Source: M55B177 sp034722275 | GTDB lineage: Bacteria; Chloroflexota; Dehalococcoidia; GIF9; AB-539-J10 | Assembly (NCBI GenBank): GCA_034722275.1 | Contig: JAYENW010000012.1 | Coordinates: 109,028 to 173,027 of the forward strand | Reading direction: 5' to 3' | Length of the DNA stretch: 64,000 nucleotides | Shown here: positions 16,794-24,812 of the stretch, one piece after another | Layout: each line of letters opens with the position of its first letter | Position numbering within the stretch: the stretch's first letter is position 1 | Position numbers and translations under genes: made by a program | Notes under the pieces: generated by a model | Told to the model about the DNA's origin: nothing | Seen by the model: the letters and a program-made list of their open reading frames with translations, nothing else | The model's database searches: none

Positions 16794-17278
16794 CTCTTCA
16801 CCGCCATAGCCACGGACTTCAAGAATTCCACCACGAGAACCAGGCAAACGGGAATGCAGGCAAAGGCTATCCCATAGACAAAGGGATAGAAAGGTATCTC
16901 CTCTGTGGGGGAAACCTCGCCGCTAATTTGCAAAACGCGGCCAAATTTATAGCTCTGCCAGGCAAGCACGGCAAACAAAGCAAAGCTGAGGAGCCAGATA
17001 ATGGCACCGATGATTCCCTGAACCCGCGGTGAAGCTCGCATGGTAAAAAATTCCACCCGAACATGTCCATGCAAGACTTGAGTATAGGCGATGGCAAAAG
17101 CTATGGCCACTACACTGAGAAAGCCAGTTACCTCAACGGCACCAGGTACCGGCCAGGTGAAAAACTTAGCCCCCACGATATCAACCACGGTGAGCCCCAG
17201 CATACCTACCAGAGCAATGCCAGCTATCCAGTTAAGCCAGTTGCTAAACCTGGTGGTGAACTTCTCAAAACGCTCCAA
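16790..17278 (-). CDS. dctQ: TRAP transporter small permease subunit (DctQ type)
   Basis: A 162-residue membrane protein with four predicted helices and DctQ-type features (WLNWIAGIALVGMLGLTVVDIVGAKFF; ALAFAIAYTQVLHGHVRVEFF). It begins at TTG 17278 with no clear ribosome-binding site. A stem-loop lies 37 nt upstream, between it and dctP, so translation may be lower than that of the binding protein. Its stop overlaps the dctM ATG by 4 nt. Confidence 0.88.
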   Translation of the reverse strand: MERFEKFTTRFSNWLNWIAGIALVGMLGLTVVDIVGAKFFTWPVPGAVEVTGFLSVVAIAFAIAYTQVLHGHVRVEFFTMRASPRVQGIIGAIIWLLSFALFAVLAWQSYKFGRVLQISGEVSPTEEIPFYPFVYGIAFACIPVCLVLVVEFLKSVAMAVKR

Positions 17279-17314
17279 CTTAGTGTTTAATACCCTTCTA
17301 ATTCAGATTGCTTT

Positions 17315-17356
17315 CAGGGTGCCCGGAGCGTGAAAGCTCAAAGCCCGGGCACCCTG
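17315..17356 (-). terminator. Intercistronic stem-loop between dctP and dctQ
   Basis: CAGGGTGCCCGG pairs perfectly with CCGGGCACCCTG over 12 bp, loop about 18 nt. There is no long U-tract after it in the direction of transcription, so partial termination or mRNA 3'-end protection of the dctP message is likelier than full termination. The second TRAP operon has a stem-loop at the equivalent place (52564-52609). Confidence 0.65.
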
Positions 17357-17379
17357 TTTTCACCCCATGTTACAGGATT

Positions 17380-18528
17380 TTAGCCTGCAGATGCCAGTAT
17401 CTTCTGGAGAAACTCGTAGCATTCCGCGTCGCTGGGTGATTTCCCAGTCAGGTCTTTAGCAGTGCTCTTACAGAAGGAAACGTAGTCCGCTGCCGACAAC
17501 CCCATAGCCCCCTTGGCAGCGATGTAATCATCGACAACGGGAGCCACTGCTGCCACCCACCTCGCCATCTCATCAGATGAGAGGTTGATGACCTCTCTGC
17601 CTTCACCGAGACTCAGGAAGTATTCAATGCCCGCCTGGTCATAGCCCGTCCAGACCTTTCCGTGCATGTCAATCCACTCTTTGTTCATCTCATTGATTGT
17701 CTTCTGGACATCCGTGGGCAGTATGTCCCACTTGCCTTTGTTCATTACCACAAACATGTCGGTGGTATAGCCAACATCGGTACACTGGATGACATATTTT
17801 ACCACCTCAGCCTGCTTCCACCCCTTGAGCACTTCACGAGGAGTATAGGTGCCGTCCACAACGTTCTTGGAAAGAAGCTCAAAGGCCTCCCCTTGACCTT
17901 TGGCTACTGGAGTAGCTCCCAGAGCCTCGATAATCTTGGCTCCCAGTCCGGTGGACCTTATGCTCTTACCCTGGAGGTCTTCCAGTTTCCTCACCGGGTC
18001 CTTAACCATGAAAAGGACGCCGGGGCCATGAGCGTGGAAGTAGAGGACATGAACATCGTTAAATTCCGCAGGTGTGAACTTGCTATAGAAGTCATTGGCC
18101 ACATTGGTAGCTACCCAACCGTTGGGATAGAAGAGGGGCAGGTCAACTGCCTCGGCAGCAGGAAAGCGGCCACGGGTATAAGCCAAGCAGGACATTCCAA
18201 TATCGGAAATGCCGCTGACGACACCATCATAGACCTTGGGCGCCGGGGTCAATGAACCGCCGGGATAGTAGGTAACCTTCACCTGGCCGTTGGTGCGCTT
18301 CTCCAGTTCATCACACCACATCTGTCCCAGTATGGCATGCCCATGAGTGGGAGGGAAGAAGTTACTATAGGTCAGTTCTATTGTCTTCGTTGGAGTAGGT
18401 GTAGGTGTTGGTGTCGGGGTAGGTGTGGGCGTAGGTGTAGGTGTCGGTGCGGGAGCACAGCCAATCGCCAGCAAAGTTAAACTACACACAATAGCTAATG
18501 TCAACACCAACCATTTTTTACTTTTCAC
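17380..18528 (-). CDS. dctP: TRAP transporter substrate-binding lipoprotein (DctP family)
   Basis: GTG 18528 is chosen: AAGGAGGAG lies 5 nt before it. The product is 382 residues. Signal peptide and lipobox (LLAIGC) are followed by a (Pro-Thr)n linker of about 20 residues encoded by a GT-rich simple repeat, then a DctP-type periplasmic-binding domain (SNFFPPTHGHAILGQMWCDELEKRT, GKSIRSTGLGAKIIEALGATPV). Lipid anchoring fits a monoderm-like envelope. It follows padI by 85 nt on the same strand, so it may be cotranscribed with the pad genes. Confidence 0.92.
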   Translation of the reverse strand: MKSKKWLVLTLAIVCSLTLLAIGCAPAPTPTPTPTPTPTPTPTPTPTKTIELTYSNFFPPTHGHAILGQMWCDELEKRTNGQVKVTYYPGGSLTPAPKVYDGVVSGISDIGMSCLAYTRGRFPAAEAVDLPLFYPNGWVATNVANDFYSKFTPAEFNDVHVLYFHAHGPGVLFMVKDPVRKLEDLQGKSIRSTGLGAKIIEALGATPVAKGQGEAFELLSKNVVDGTYTPREVLKGWKQAEVVKYVIQCTDVGYTTDMFVVMNKGKWDILPTDVQKTINEMNKEWIDMHGKVWTGYDQAGIEYFLSLGEGREVINLSSDEMARWVAAVAPVVDDYIAAKGAMGLSAADYVSFCKSTAKDLTGKSPSDAECYEFLQKILASAG

Positions 18529-18564
18529 AATTCTCCTCCTTTTCAAATTCGATTCTACCAGCTT

Positions 18565-18603
18565 TCAATCTCTTAATAATGCCTTGACTCTCTCACATAT
18601 CAC
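18565..18603 (-). other. Possible 12-codon leader ORF upstream of dctP
   Basis: A strong Shine-Dalgarno AAAAGGAGGT sits directly before a GTG at 18603 that opens only 12 codons before TGA at 18565. The interval between padI and dctP holds no other gene. A similar unused AAAGGAGGTGGTGA lies before the second dctP. It may be a leader peptide or a ribosome standby site. Confidence 0.3.
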
Positions 18604-18613
18604 CACCTCCTTT

Positions 18614-19936
18614 TCAGGTTTCAACACCTCTCGTGCCAGCCAGAGAACGCATTAAGGAGAGGTTGGAGTCTACTTCATCCTGGAAGTAGGTCATCTCCCT
18701 ATCGTTTATATGGCGGTATTTCGCCATCAATTGAGCATATTCTTTAATGGGCTTTGGCCGTTCTGGCTCATAGGTAAAGCGAAACTTCCCCTTTTCAGCT
18801 TCCCATAAAGGAAAATAATTTGTTTCCACCGCCATTCTACTCACTTCGACCGTTTGGTCACTCCTGAATCCCCAGGCTTGAAGGCAGGGGCAGAGGAGAT
18901 GAATATAGGACATGCCATCTTTCACCGCCATCGCCTTGGTCAACTTCCTGGCATAATCCTCAGGATAAGCAACAGTAGCCGTAGCTACATAGGAAGTTCC
19001 ATGGAAGGCCATGATTAAGGGTAAATTCTTGGCCTTTTCCGGCTTCCCGCGCCATTTTCCACCCACAGGACTTGTAGCCGTTCTGCTGAATATGCTTGTG
19101 CTGCCACTGCGCTGGTTGCCAGTGGCCTGATAGCCTTCATTATCAGCACAGATAAAAATGATATTTTCCCCTCTCTCAGCGGCACCGGATAATGGCTGGA
19201 AACCGACATCAACGGCATCACCATCTCCAACAAAAGCTACCACATTAACTTCCTTCCCCATCCTTTGATAATACCTCTTTAAACCTGTTGCCGTAGAGGC
19301 CACATGCGTCATGCAACAAATATAAGTGGGCAAAGCGCAAACAGCTCTCATGCTCTGGCCCCTCGTTAAAAATATACTACACCCTTCTGTTGAGAAAATA
19401 AAGGTATTTTCGGGTAAAATTTGAAAAGTAAATCTCATTGCCAGTTCCACAGAACAACCTATGCAATTGGGCACCCCGGGACTGAACGGGTCTTTGCTGC
19501 GGAGCTGATCGACAACAGGGCGACTTTTAAGAAACGATATATTCCCATATTTACAGGAACCCAGGCACTTGGGCTCACCATCACAAAGGTCGCATTTGAA
19601 GGGCTTGCGCTTATCCCGGTTCCAGCTCATTCCACCATAAGGACAGGCCAGGGTGCATATTCCACAACCAACACATCTCTCCTCATCAATGCGAACAACC
19701 CCATCGTTCTCATCTTTAGTTATGGCTACGACAGGACAGACCTCCATGCAAGCAGGTTCACCACATTGATTACAGATAGCAGCTCCATGATAATTCACTT
19801 CCGGGAGATGAACCGCAGTTATTCCACTGCAACCTTCTTTGCCAGTTCTCTCCTCAACGCAGACTTGTTCACAGGCTGAACAATCTGCAGGGCATTTGCC
19901 ACTCTCCACCTTGAGAACATCGTAGAAACTTCCCAT
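18614..19936 (-). CDS. padI: Ferredoxin-fused 2-oxoacid:acceptor oxidoreductase beta (TPP) subunit, PadI-like
   Basis: A 440-residue protein. The first 150 residues hold ferredoxin motifs (CNQCGEPACMEVC, CVGCGICTLAC, CDLCDGEPKCLGSC). The rest is the thiamine-diphosphate beta subunit of the pyruvate:ferredoxin oxidoreductase superfamily, with GCSVELAMR, VAFVGDGDAVDVG and the distal Asn in CADNEGYQATG completing the GDG...N TPP motif. It is the fifth of five collinear genes gamma-delta-alpha-FAD-beta, the padEFGHI order of phenylglyoxylate:NAD+ oxidoreductase, with a beta subunit of similar size. Predicted role: decarboxylation of phenylglyoxylate to benzoyl-CoA. Other aryl 2-oxoacids remain possible. 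Confidence 0.83.
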   Translation of the reverse strand: MGSFYDVLKVESGKCPADCSACEQVCVEERTGKEGCSGITAVHLPEVNYHGAAICNQCGEPACMEVCPVVAITKDENDGVVRIDEERCVGCGICTLACPYGGMSWNRDKRKPFKCDLCDGEPKCLGSCKYGNISFLKSRPVVDQLRSKDPFSPGVPNCIGCSVELAMRFTFQILPENTFIFSTEGCSIFLTRGQSMRAVCALPTYICCMTHVASTATGLKRYYQRMGKEVNVVAFVGDGDAVDVGFQPLSGAAERGENIIFICADNEGYQATGNQRSGSTSIFSRTATSPVGGKWRGKPEKAKNLPLIMAFHGTSYVATATVAYPEDYARKLTKAMAVKDGMSYIHLLCPCLQAWGFRSDQTVEVSRMAVETNYFPLWEAEKGKFRFTYEPERPKPIKEYAQLMAKYRHINDREMTYFQDEVDSNLSLMRSLAGTRGVET

Positions 19937-19942
19937 CTTACG

Positions 19943-21211
19943 CTACTCCTCTAAGGATAAGCTTTCTTTCCTTTCATTTTCAAGCATTAACCAAAGGCTG
20001 GTATCCTTTGGCTTTCGGAAAAGCAGCTCAGCATACTCTCCCAAATTCACTCGCTTCTCAATCAGATATTGAAAAACTCCCGGGAAAACTTCACTATTGA
20101 TAAACACGGCACCCAGGAGATTACCATCCCTGTAAATCAACTTTTTATATTGTTTCCTCTCCCTGCCTATCTCCTTTAATATCTGCGCTCCTTCACTCTC
20201 CTGTAATCCTATGGAGAAAGCCGTGTTGCCGAAGAAGTTCAAGATATTCCTGGATATCCAGCCTTCATATTTAGTTTCCTGGCCAACCATATTGGCTCCA
20301 GCAATTTTCCCCTGACTTATAGCACTGGGCAGAATGGCATTTAAGCCCTGCTCGCCAGCGAAGAAATCCGGCGCTGCTGCTATATCTCCAGCAGCGTAAA
20401 TATCCTCTATGTTAGTCTTCATCCGATTATCAACCAGCACTGCTCCATCTGCCAATTCGATGCCTGTTCCCTGAAGGAACAAACTTGACGGCTTTACCCC
20501 AACAGCAAGGATCAAAACCTCTGTCGCAAAGGCACTGCCATCGGAAAGGATAACCTCTATTTTGCCTTTATTTTTCTTGACCTCATCTATTGTATGGCCT
20601 TTATAGACCTGGGCACCTTTCTCACGGAAAAGGTCTTCAATCATTTGCCCCGCATCTGGCTCGAAGTATCGGCGCAGAATGCGACTCCTTACCACTATCT
20701 TGACCCGATAACCAGCATCAAGGAGAGCTATTGCTAATTCGGTGGCTACCAAACCAGCACCATAGATGATAACATCTTTCTTGCCTTCCAATTCCCGCTT
20801 AAGCAGACGGCAGTCATCAAGAGTATGGAAGGAGAAAAACTTCACTTTATCCAGTCCCTTGATATCTGGGCTCGATGGATGTGAGCCGGAAGCTATGAGA
20901 AGCGTATCGTAGGCTATTCGTTCACCATCCTTGCAAACAACCTGCTTGCTCTTGGGAGCTACTTCAACAACCTCTTTCTCCCGGATTAAAGAACAACCCA
21001 TCTTTTGTAAATAATCTTCATCCGCCTGCCAGAGGTCAGCTTCGCTTGTTTTGCCAGAAACCAAGTATGGCAGGGCTGCCAGGCTGTAAGGTAGATGCTT
21101 TTCCCTGGTTATAAGTGTGACCTCATTTTCCGAAGACAAGCGACGCATCGTTTGCACAGCAGAGAAAGCTGCTGGCCCACAGCCTATGATAAGATGATTG
21201 CGCTTCGCCAT
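19943..21211 (-). CDS. padH: FAD/NAD-dependent oxidoreductase subunit, PadH-like
   Basis: A 422-residue two-dinucleotide-fold flavoprotein: FAD motif IIGCGPAAFSAVQTM at residue 8, NAD(P)H motif IYGAGLVATELAIALLDAG near 147, and DIYAAGDIAAAP near 275. It lacks the disulfide Cys pair and resembles NADH oxidase/nitrite-reductase-type flavoproteins. In phenylglyoxylate:NAD+ oxidoreductase such a subunit passes electrons from the Fe-S centres to NAD+, giving NADH instead of reduced ferredoxin. It lies between alpha (4-nt gap) and beta (6-nt gap) genes, which strongly supports its being part of the complex. Confidence 0.85.
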   Translation of the reverse strand: MAKRNHLIIGCGPAAFSAVQTMRRLSSENEVTLITREKHLPYSLAALPYLVSGKTSEADLWQADEDYLQKMGCSLIREKEVVEVAPKSKQVVCKDGERIAYDTLLIASGSHPSSPDIKGLDKVKFFSFHTLDDCRLLKRELEGKKDVIIYGAGLVATELAIALLDAGYRVKIVVRSRILRRYFEPDAGQMIEDLFREKGAQVYKGHTIDEVKKNKGKIEVILSDGSAFATEVLILAVGVKPSSLFLQGTGIELADGAVLVDNRMKTNIEDIYAAGDIAAAPDFFAGEQGLNAILPSAISQGKIAGANMVGQETKYEGWISRNILNFFGNTAFSIGLQESEGAQILKEIGRERKQYKKLIYRDGNLLGAVFINSEVFPGVFQYLIEKRVNLGEYAELLFRKPKDTSLWLMLENERKESLSLEE

Positions 21212-21214
21212 TTG

Positions 21215-22414
21215 CTACTCCAACGCCAGCCAGGTACCCTCTTTATACGGCTTACCATGAGCTGCAGAATCAACCAGATTTATTGCCCTTGCAAAGTGAT
21301 CTGGAGTGATATCGGCACCACCTGTGCCAGCAACAAAACCTAATAAAGGAACATATGCTTTCATCTCCGCCATTAAGGTCTTTAGCTCCAGGAAAAGATG
21401 CCCACATCCCCACCCAAAGCAGACATGGCGATCAAAAGCTCCGATAGCCTTTTTGCCCTTGAGAGCTTCAGCTAACCTTTCTCTGGGGAAAGGCCGGAAC
21501 ATTCTGACCTTGACCAAGCCTACCTTGAATCCCTTATCGCGCACAATATCAATTGCTTCCCGGGCTGTTCCCGTGGTGCTTTCCATAGTCACCAGCGCTA
21601 TCTCGGCATCCCCCATCCTGTATTCCTCAATTTGCCCACCATAACTTCTTCCAAAAGCCTTCTCAAATTCTTTATCTATTTGATCCAGCTTTTCCTTAGA
21701 GCGCTGCATGGCAGCACAATGCTTATAGCGATACTCCATAAGTATTTCATCGGCGGGGGCAACCTCAGAAGGGAAGGTCATCGGCTTCTCCAGACAGAGC
21801 TTCATACGCTCAAATTTCTGTAAGGGGGCTAAGAAATCATCTACCTCCTTTTGCGGAGGAACTTCCACCCTCTGAGAGAGATAAGAAAGGTAGAAGCCAA
21901 GATAACAGATATTGATTGGAAGCAGTATCTCGGGATCTTCAGCCAGTCTATAAGCCATAATGATAGAATCCAGTATTTCCTGACAGCTCTCAACATAAAT
22001 CTGAATCCACCCTCCATCCTTAGCTTGCAGAGCATCTGATGTTCCCGCAGCAAGAACCATGGGCATGGGCTGCTCTCTCATGGCGAGAGCCATTACTATT
22101 GGCAACCTGCTACCAGAGGCAGCAAGATAGGCATCATAGGCAAAAGCCAAACCCATTGAAGAGGTAGCAGTGAAGGTACGGGCTCCAGCGGCAGAGGCAC
22201 CCATAACAGAACCCAGCATCGAATTCTCGCCCTCTACCCCTATCAAATCAGCATCCAGAATTCCCTGAGCACTGAGGGTATAAAGCTGCTCTAGCGCCGA
22301 AGTTGCCGGAGTGATGGGAAAGGCGCCAATAATATCCGGACGGCACAATGTGGCTCCCCATGCCATCGCCACATTGCCCTCCAATACCCTTGGTCCCCAA
22401 GGAAGCTCTGGCAT
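21215..22414 (-). CDS. padG: 2-oxoacid:acceptor oxidoreductase alpha subunit, PadG-like
   Basis: A 399-residue protein of the PorA family: GNVAMAWGATLCRPDIIGAFPITPATSALEQ at the start, VEGENSMLGSVMGASAAGARTFTATSSMGL in the pyrimidine-binding domain, and the transketolase-C-like half with ESTTGTAREAIDIVRDKG. It forms the catalytic core with the beta subunit. Gene order gamma-delta-alpha-FAD-beta and regulation with padBCD-like genes point to phenylglyoxylate as substrate; pyruvate or indolepyruvate cannot be excluded from sequence alone. Confidence 0.85.
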   Translation of the reverse strand: MPELPWGPRVLEGNVAMAWGATLCRPDIIGAFPITPATSALEQLYTLSAQGILDADLIGVEGENSMLGSVMGASAAGARTFTATSSMGLAFAYDAYLAASGSRLPIVMALAMREQPMPMVLAAGTSDALQAKDGGWIQIYVESCQEILDSIIMAYRLAEDPEILLPINICYLGFYLSYLSQRVEVPPQKEVDDFLAPLQKFERMKLCLEKPMTFPSEVAPADEILMEYRYKHCAAMQRSKEKLDQIDKEFEKAFGRSYGGQIEEYRMGDAEIALVTMESTTGTAREAIDIVRDKGFKVGLVKVRMFRPFPRERLAEALKGKKAIGAFDRHVCFGWGCGHLFLELKTLMAEMKAYVPLLGFVAGTGGADITPDHFARAINLVDSAAHGKPYKEGTWLALE

Positions 22415-22726
22415 TTACCTTTCCTCCCTTACCATCATAATTGCATCCCGTGGGCAAACCTGGGCGCAAATCCCACATCCTTTGCAGTAGTCCAAATTAG
22501 CGGTAAAACAGGTCTCTTTCTCTTCAATACAACCTGTGGGACAAAAGATAAAACACCAGCCACACTGACAGCATTTCCCTGCTTTGGTAACCGGGCGCTG
22601 AAACCTCCAGTCCCCGGTCTCCAATATGAGCATATTTTCCGGGGTTGCCCAGGATGTCTCAAATTCCGTTCTATACTTTATTGCCAAATCTGATAACCTC
22701 TGTTTCTTCAAAGCCTCGCTTGGCAC
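22415..22726 (-). CDS. padF: 2-oxoacid:acceptor oxidoreductase delta (ferredoxin) subunit, PadF-like
   Basis: A protein of up to 103 residues with two [4Fe-4S] motifs, CCQCGWCFIFCPTG and CKGCGICAQVCPRD, and a PorD-like lead-in (TGDWRFQRPV). The GTG at 22726 gives a 56-nt overlap with the gamma gene. A TTG at 22687 preceded by GAGG would cut the overlap to 17 nt and may be the true start. It ends directly against the alpha gene. Confidence 0.83.
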   Translation of the reverse strand: MPSEALKKQRLSDLAIKYRTEFETSWATPENMLILETGDWRFQRPVTKAGKCCQCGWCFIFCPTGCIEEKETCFTANLDYCKGCGICAQVCPRDAIMMVREER

Positions 22727-23228
22727 TGTTTATATTTCTTTCCAATACCTTGCCGCTAAAAAACTCCCCTAAACTGGACAGGATAGGATCCATGCTGAGC
22801 CACCCCGTAGTTTTAGCGAAAGCACCGAGCATACAGGTGTTAACTATAGCTCTCCCAATCTCCTCAAGCGCAATAGCCACCGCATCTACACAGCCCACAA
22901 CTTCGACGTTTTCATGAGGTCTTGTCATTACCCGACTGGAGGTATTGAGAACTGCAATCCCCCCCGGCTTTATTCCCTTGAAATTATCGGGCTTTATCAG
23001 AGAGGGATCCAGAATCATGATACAATCAGGATTATATACCTGGCAGGTCAATCTTATCGGCTCATCACTGATGCGCAGGAAGACCGCCACCGGGGCTCCA
23101 CGCCTCTCAGCACCAAACATGGGAAAGGCAGCAGCATATCCCCCCTGAAGGACATAAGCTCCAGCTAATATCTCAGAGGCCATGCGTCCTCCCTGCCCTC
23201 CCCGCCCGTGAAACCTGCTTTCCTTCAT
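22671..23228 (-). CDS. padE: 2-oxoacid:acceptor oxidoreductase gamma subunit, PadE-like
   Basis: A 185-residue PorG-family protein (FHGRGGQGGRMASEILAGAYVLQGG, FGAERRGAPVAVFLRISD, then MLGAFAKTTGWLS). This subunit completes the CoA-binding/transfer part of 2-oxoacid:ferredoxin oxidoreductases. It is the first of the five padEFGHI-like genes, 5 nt after the NrfD-like membrane subunit, which makes a single padBCDEFGHI-like transcript likely. Confidence 0.85.
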   Translation of the reverse strand: MKESRFHGRGGQGGRMASEILAGAYVLQGGYAAAFPMFGAERRGAPVAVFLRISDEPIRLTCQVYNPDCIMILDPSLIKPDNFKGIKPGGIAVLNTSSRVMTRPHENVEVVGCVDAVAIALEEIGRAIVNTCMLGAFAKTTGWLSMDPILSSLGEFFSGKVLERNINSAKRGFEETEVIRFGNKV

Positions 23229-23233
23229 ATTTT

Positions 23234-24139
23234 TTAGGTCCAGGCTGTAGGAACAGTAGAAATCGGTGTCAGCGGGTTATAAAAGCCGTTTTTAAGTATC
23301 AAATAACGCGAACCCAGGTCTCCTATAAGCTCAAGGATAATAGAGAGATATAAGAGCGATGCCGAAGTTGCTGCCAAGCCGACGACCACGCTGTGAATCA
23401 CAACCCCCGCTGGCACCCCTACGCCCAACACAACCACCACTATCCAGAACAGCGGGGCCCACTTTCCTCTCACTATTTGCCCCACTGAGATAGCTCCAGC
23501 CCCTAAGCCATATCTGACACTGATCAGATATGCGGCAATGATAATAACAAAAGCAATTAAGAGTATCCTTATGAGCCCCTCCACACTGGCTCCCACTGTA
23601 GCAAGAGCACCGGTCTTTAGGACAATTCCCATAGCTACCTCAGCACCACCCCAGAACCCGGCAACTACATAAAGCACCGGAAGCAAGGCAGTGTTCCACA
23701 AGGGAATCCCATTAGCAAAATTCATGGCAAAACCACCATAGATAACCGTCAGGAAGGCAAATATATCAGCCACTATCAACAAGCCCAGAGCTGAACTGGC
23801 CCAATAAGACAGGCCCAGATGTATTATGCCCAGGACAAGAAAGACAGCTACAAAGATCATACCGCGGGAAATCCAGGAATTTTGAGGTTTGAGGAAGATG
23901 AGATAAAAGCGAAAGGGATGCCCCAAATATAAAAGGTGCAAGCCGCCACCCAATACAGCGCAAACAACCAGGCCAACAAACATTCCCCACAGATTACTGA
24001 ACAGCGAAGCGACAAAGAATATTCCCGCCCCCAATTCTATGAAAAAGAAGGCAAGCCACAAAAGAACACCTCTCCCTTCTATCCACTCTCTTTGCGGAGT
24101 GTAACGGGTCATAAACTCAAATGGCCTTGTTTGAATCAT
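23234..24139 (-). CDS. padD: NrfD/PsrC-type integral membrane subunit, PadD-like
   Basis: ATG 24139 is used because GGGAGGTG lies 9 nt upstream; the open frame starts 30 nt earlier. The 301-residue product has about eight hydrophobic helices and the NrfD/PsrC pattern (EWIEGRGVLLWLAFFFIELGAGIFF). It should anchor the molybdopterin and ferredoxin subunits in the membrane and pass electrons to the quinone pool. Standing third after a molybdopterin catalytic and a ferredoxin gene, it matches the membrane subunit of phenylacetyl-CoA:acceptor oxidoreductase. Confidence 0.83.
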   Translation of the reverse strand: MIQTRPFEFMTRYTPQREWIEGRGVLLWLAFFFIELGAGIFFVASLFSNLWGMFVGLVVCAVLGGGLHLLYLGHPFRFYLIFLKPQNSWISRGMIFVAVFLVLGIIHLGLSYWASSALGLLIVADIFAFLTVIYGGFAMNFANGIPLWNTALLPVLYVVAGFWGGAEVAMGIVLKTGALATVGASVEGLIRILLIAFVIIIAAYLISVRYGLGAGAISVGQIVRGKWAPLFWIVVVVLGVGVPAGVVIHSVVVGLAATSASLLYLSIILELIGDLGSRYLILKNGFYNPLTPISTVPTAWT

Positions 24140-24165
24140 ATCTTTACACCTCCCAATTGGAATCC

Positions 24166-24810
24166 TCAATCAAGATAATATATTGATGGGTCTGTGCCAT
24201 ACTCATCGTGAAGTTGCCTGCCCTTCCTCTCCTTTATCAGCAGCGAAATTTCGCTGTAAGGATCATCAAGGTCACCAAAGTGCATCGCCTTGGTGGGACA
24301 ATTAACAACACAAGCCGGGGTAGCCTCACGGTCCACACCGGGCTTCAATCCCTTAGCCAAGCCCTCATCAATTCTTTCCATACAGAAGTTGCACTTCTCC
24401 ACCGTCCCTGTCTGATGAGGATAAAGCAGCCTGCCCAACTCTTCAAGTGGGGTCAAGCCCTGCCCAGGAAAGTATTCCCATTCATGGTCATAATATACCC
24501 TGGACTGGTAAGGACAGGCCATCATGCAGTATCTGCAGCCGACACACTTGTCAGGATCAATCCAAACGAGTCCATCTTCGCGCTGCTGCGTTGCCCCGGT
24601 AGGACAAGCATCAACGCACTTGGCTTCCTTGCAATGATTACAGCGTATCGGCAAGACATGCTTTGTTACCAGGGGATATTTGCCTGTTTCCGAGATGAGC
24701 ACCCTGCTCCAGAATATGCCTGGTGGCAGGTAATGCTCCGCCTTACAGGTGAGCACACAATTACAACAACCGACGCATTTCTTTAAGTCTATTACCATTC
24801 CCCATCTCAT
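24166..24810 (-). CDS. padC: Ferredoxin subunit of molybdopterin oxidoreductase (NrfC/PsrB type), PadC-like
   Basis: A 214-residue protein with four [4Fe-4S] motifs (CVGCCNCVLTC, CNHCKEAKCVDACPTG, CVGCRYCMMACPY, and a last set with CNFC...CVVNCPTKA). This is the standard electron-transfer subunit of DMSO-reductase-family complexes. It has no signal peptide, like its catalytic partner, so the complex should face the cytoplasm, where CoA thioesters are found. The gap to the catalytic gene is 2 nt. Confidence 0.87.
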   Translation of the reverse strand: MRWGMVIDLKKCVGCCNCVLTCKAEHYLPPGIFWSRVLISETGKYPLVTKHVLPIRCNHCKEAKCVDACPTGATQQREDGLVWIDPDKCVGCRYCMMACPYQSRVYYDHEWEYFPGQGLTPLEELGRLLYPHQTGTVEKCNFCMERIDEGLAKGLKPGVDREATPACVVNCPTKAMHFGDLDDPYSEISLLIKERKGRQLHDEYGTDPSIYYLD

Positions 24811-24812
24811 GG

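Noticed and set aside
18380..18460. GT-rich tandem repeat (GGTGTAGGTGTTGGTGTCGG-like); a second copy is at 53595-53665
   Set aside because: It is in frame and encodes the Pro-Thr linker after the lipobox of the DctP proteins; it is a low-complexity coding repeat, not a CRISPR array or intergenic repeat.
18614..23228. Pyruvate:ferredoxin oxidoreductase
   Set aside because: The embedded NAD(P)H flavoprotein gene and ferredoxin-fused beta subunit are not part of ordinary four-subunit PFOR; they match phenylglyoxylate:NAD+ oxidoreductase.
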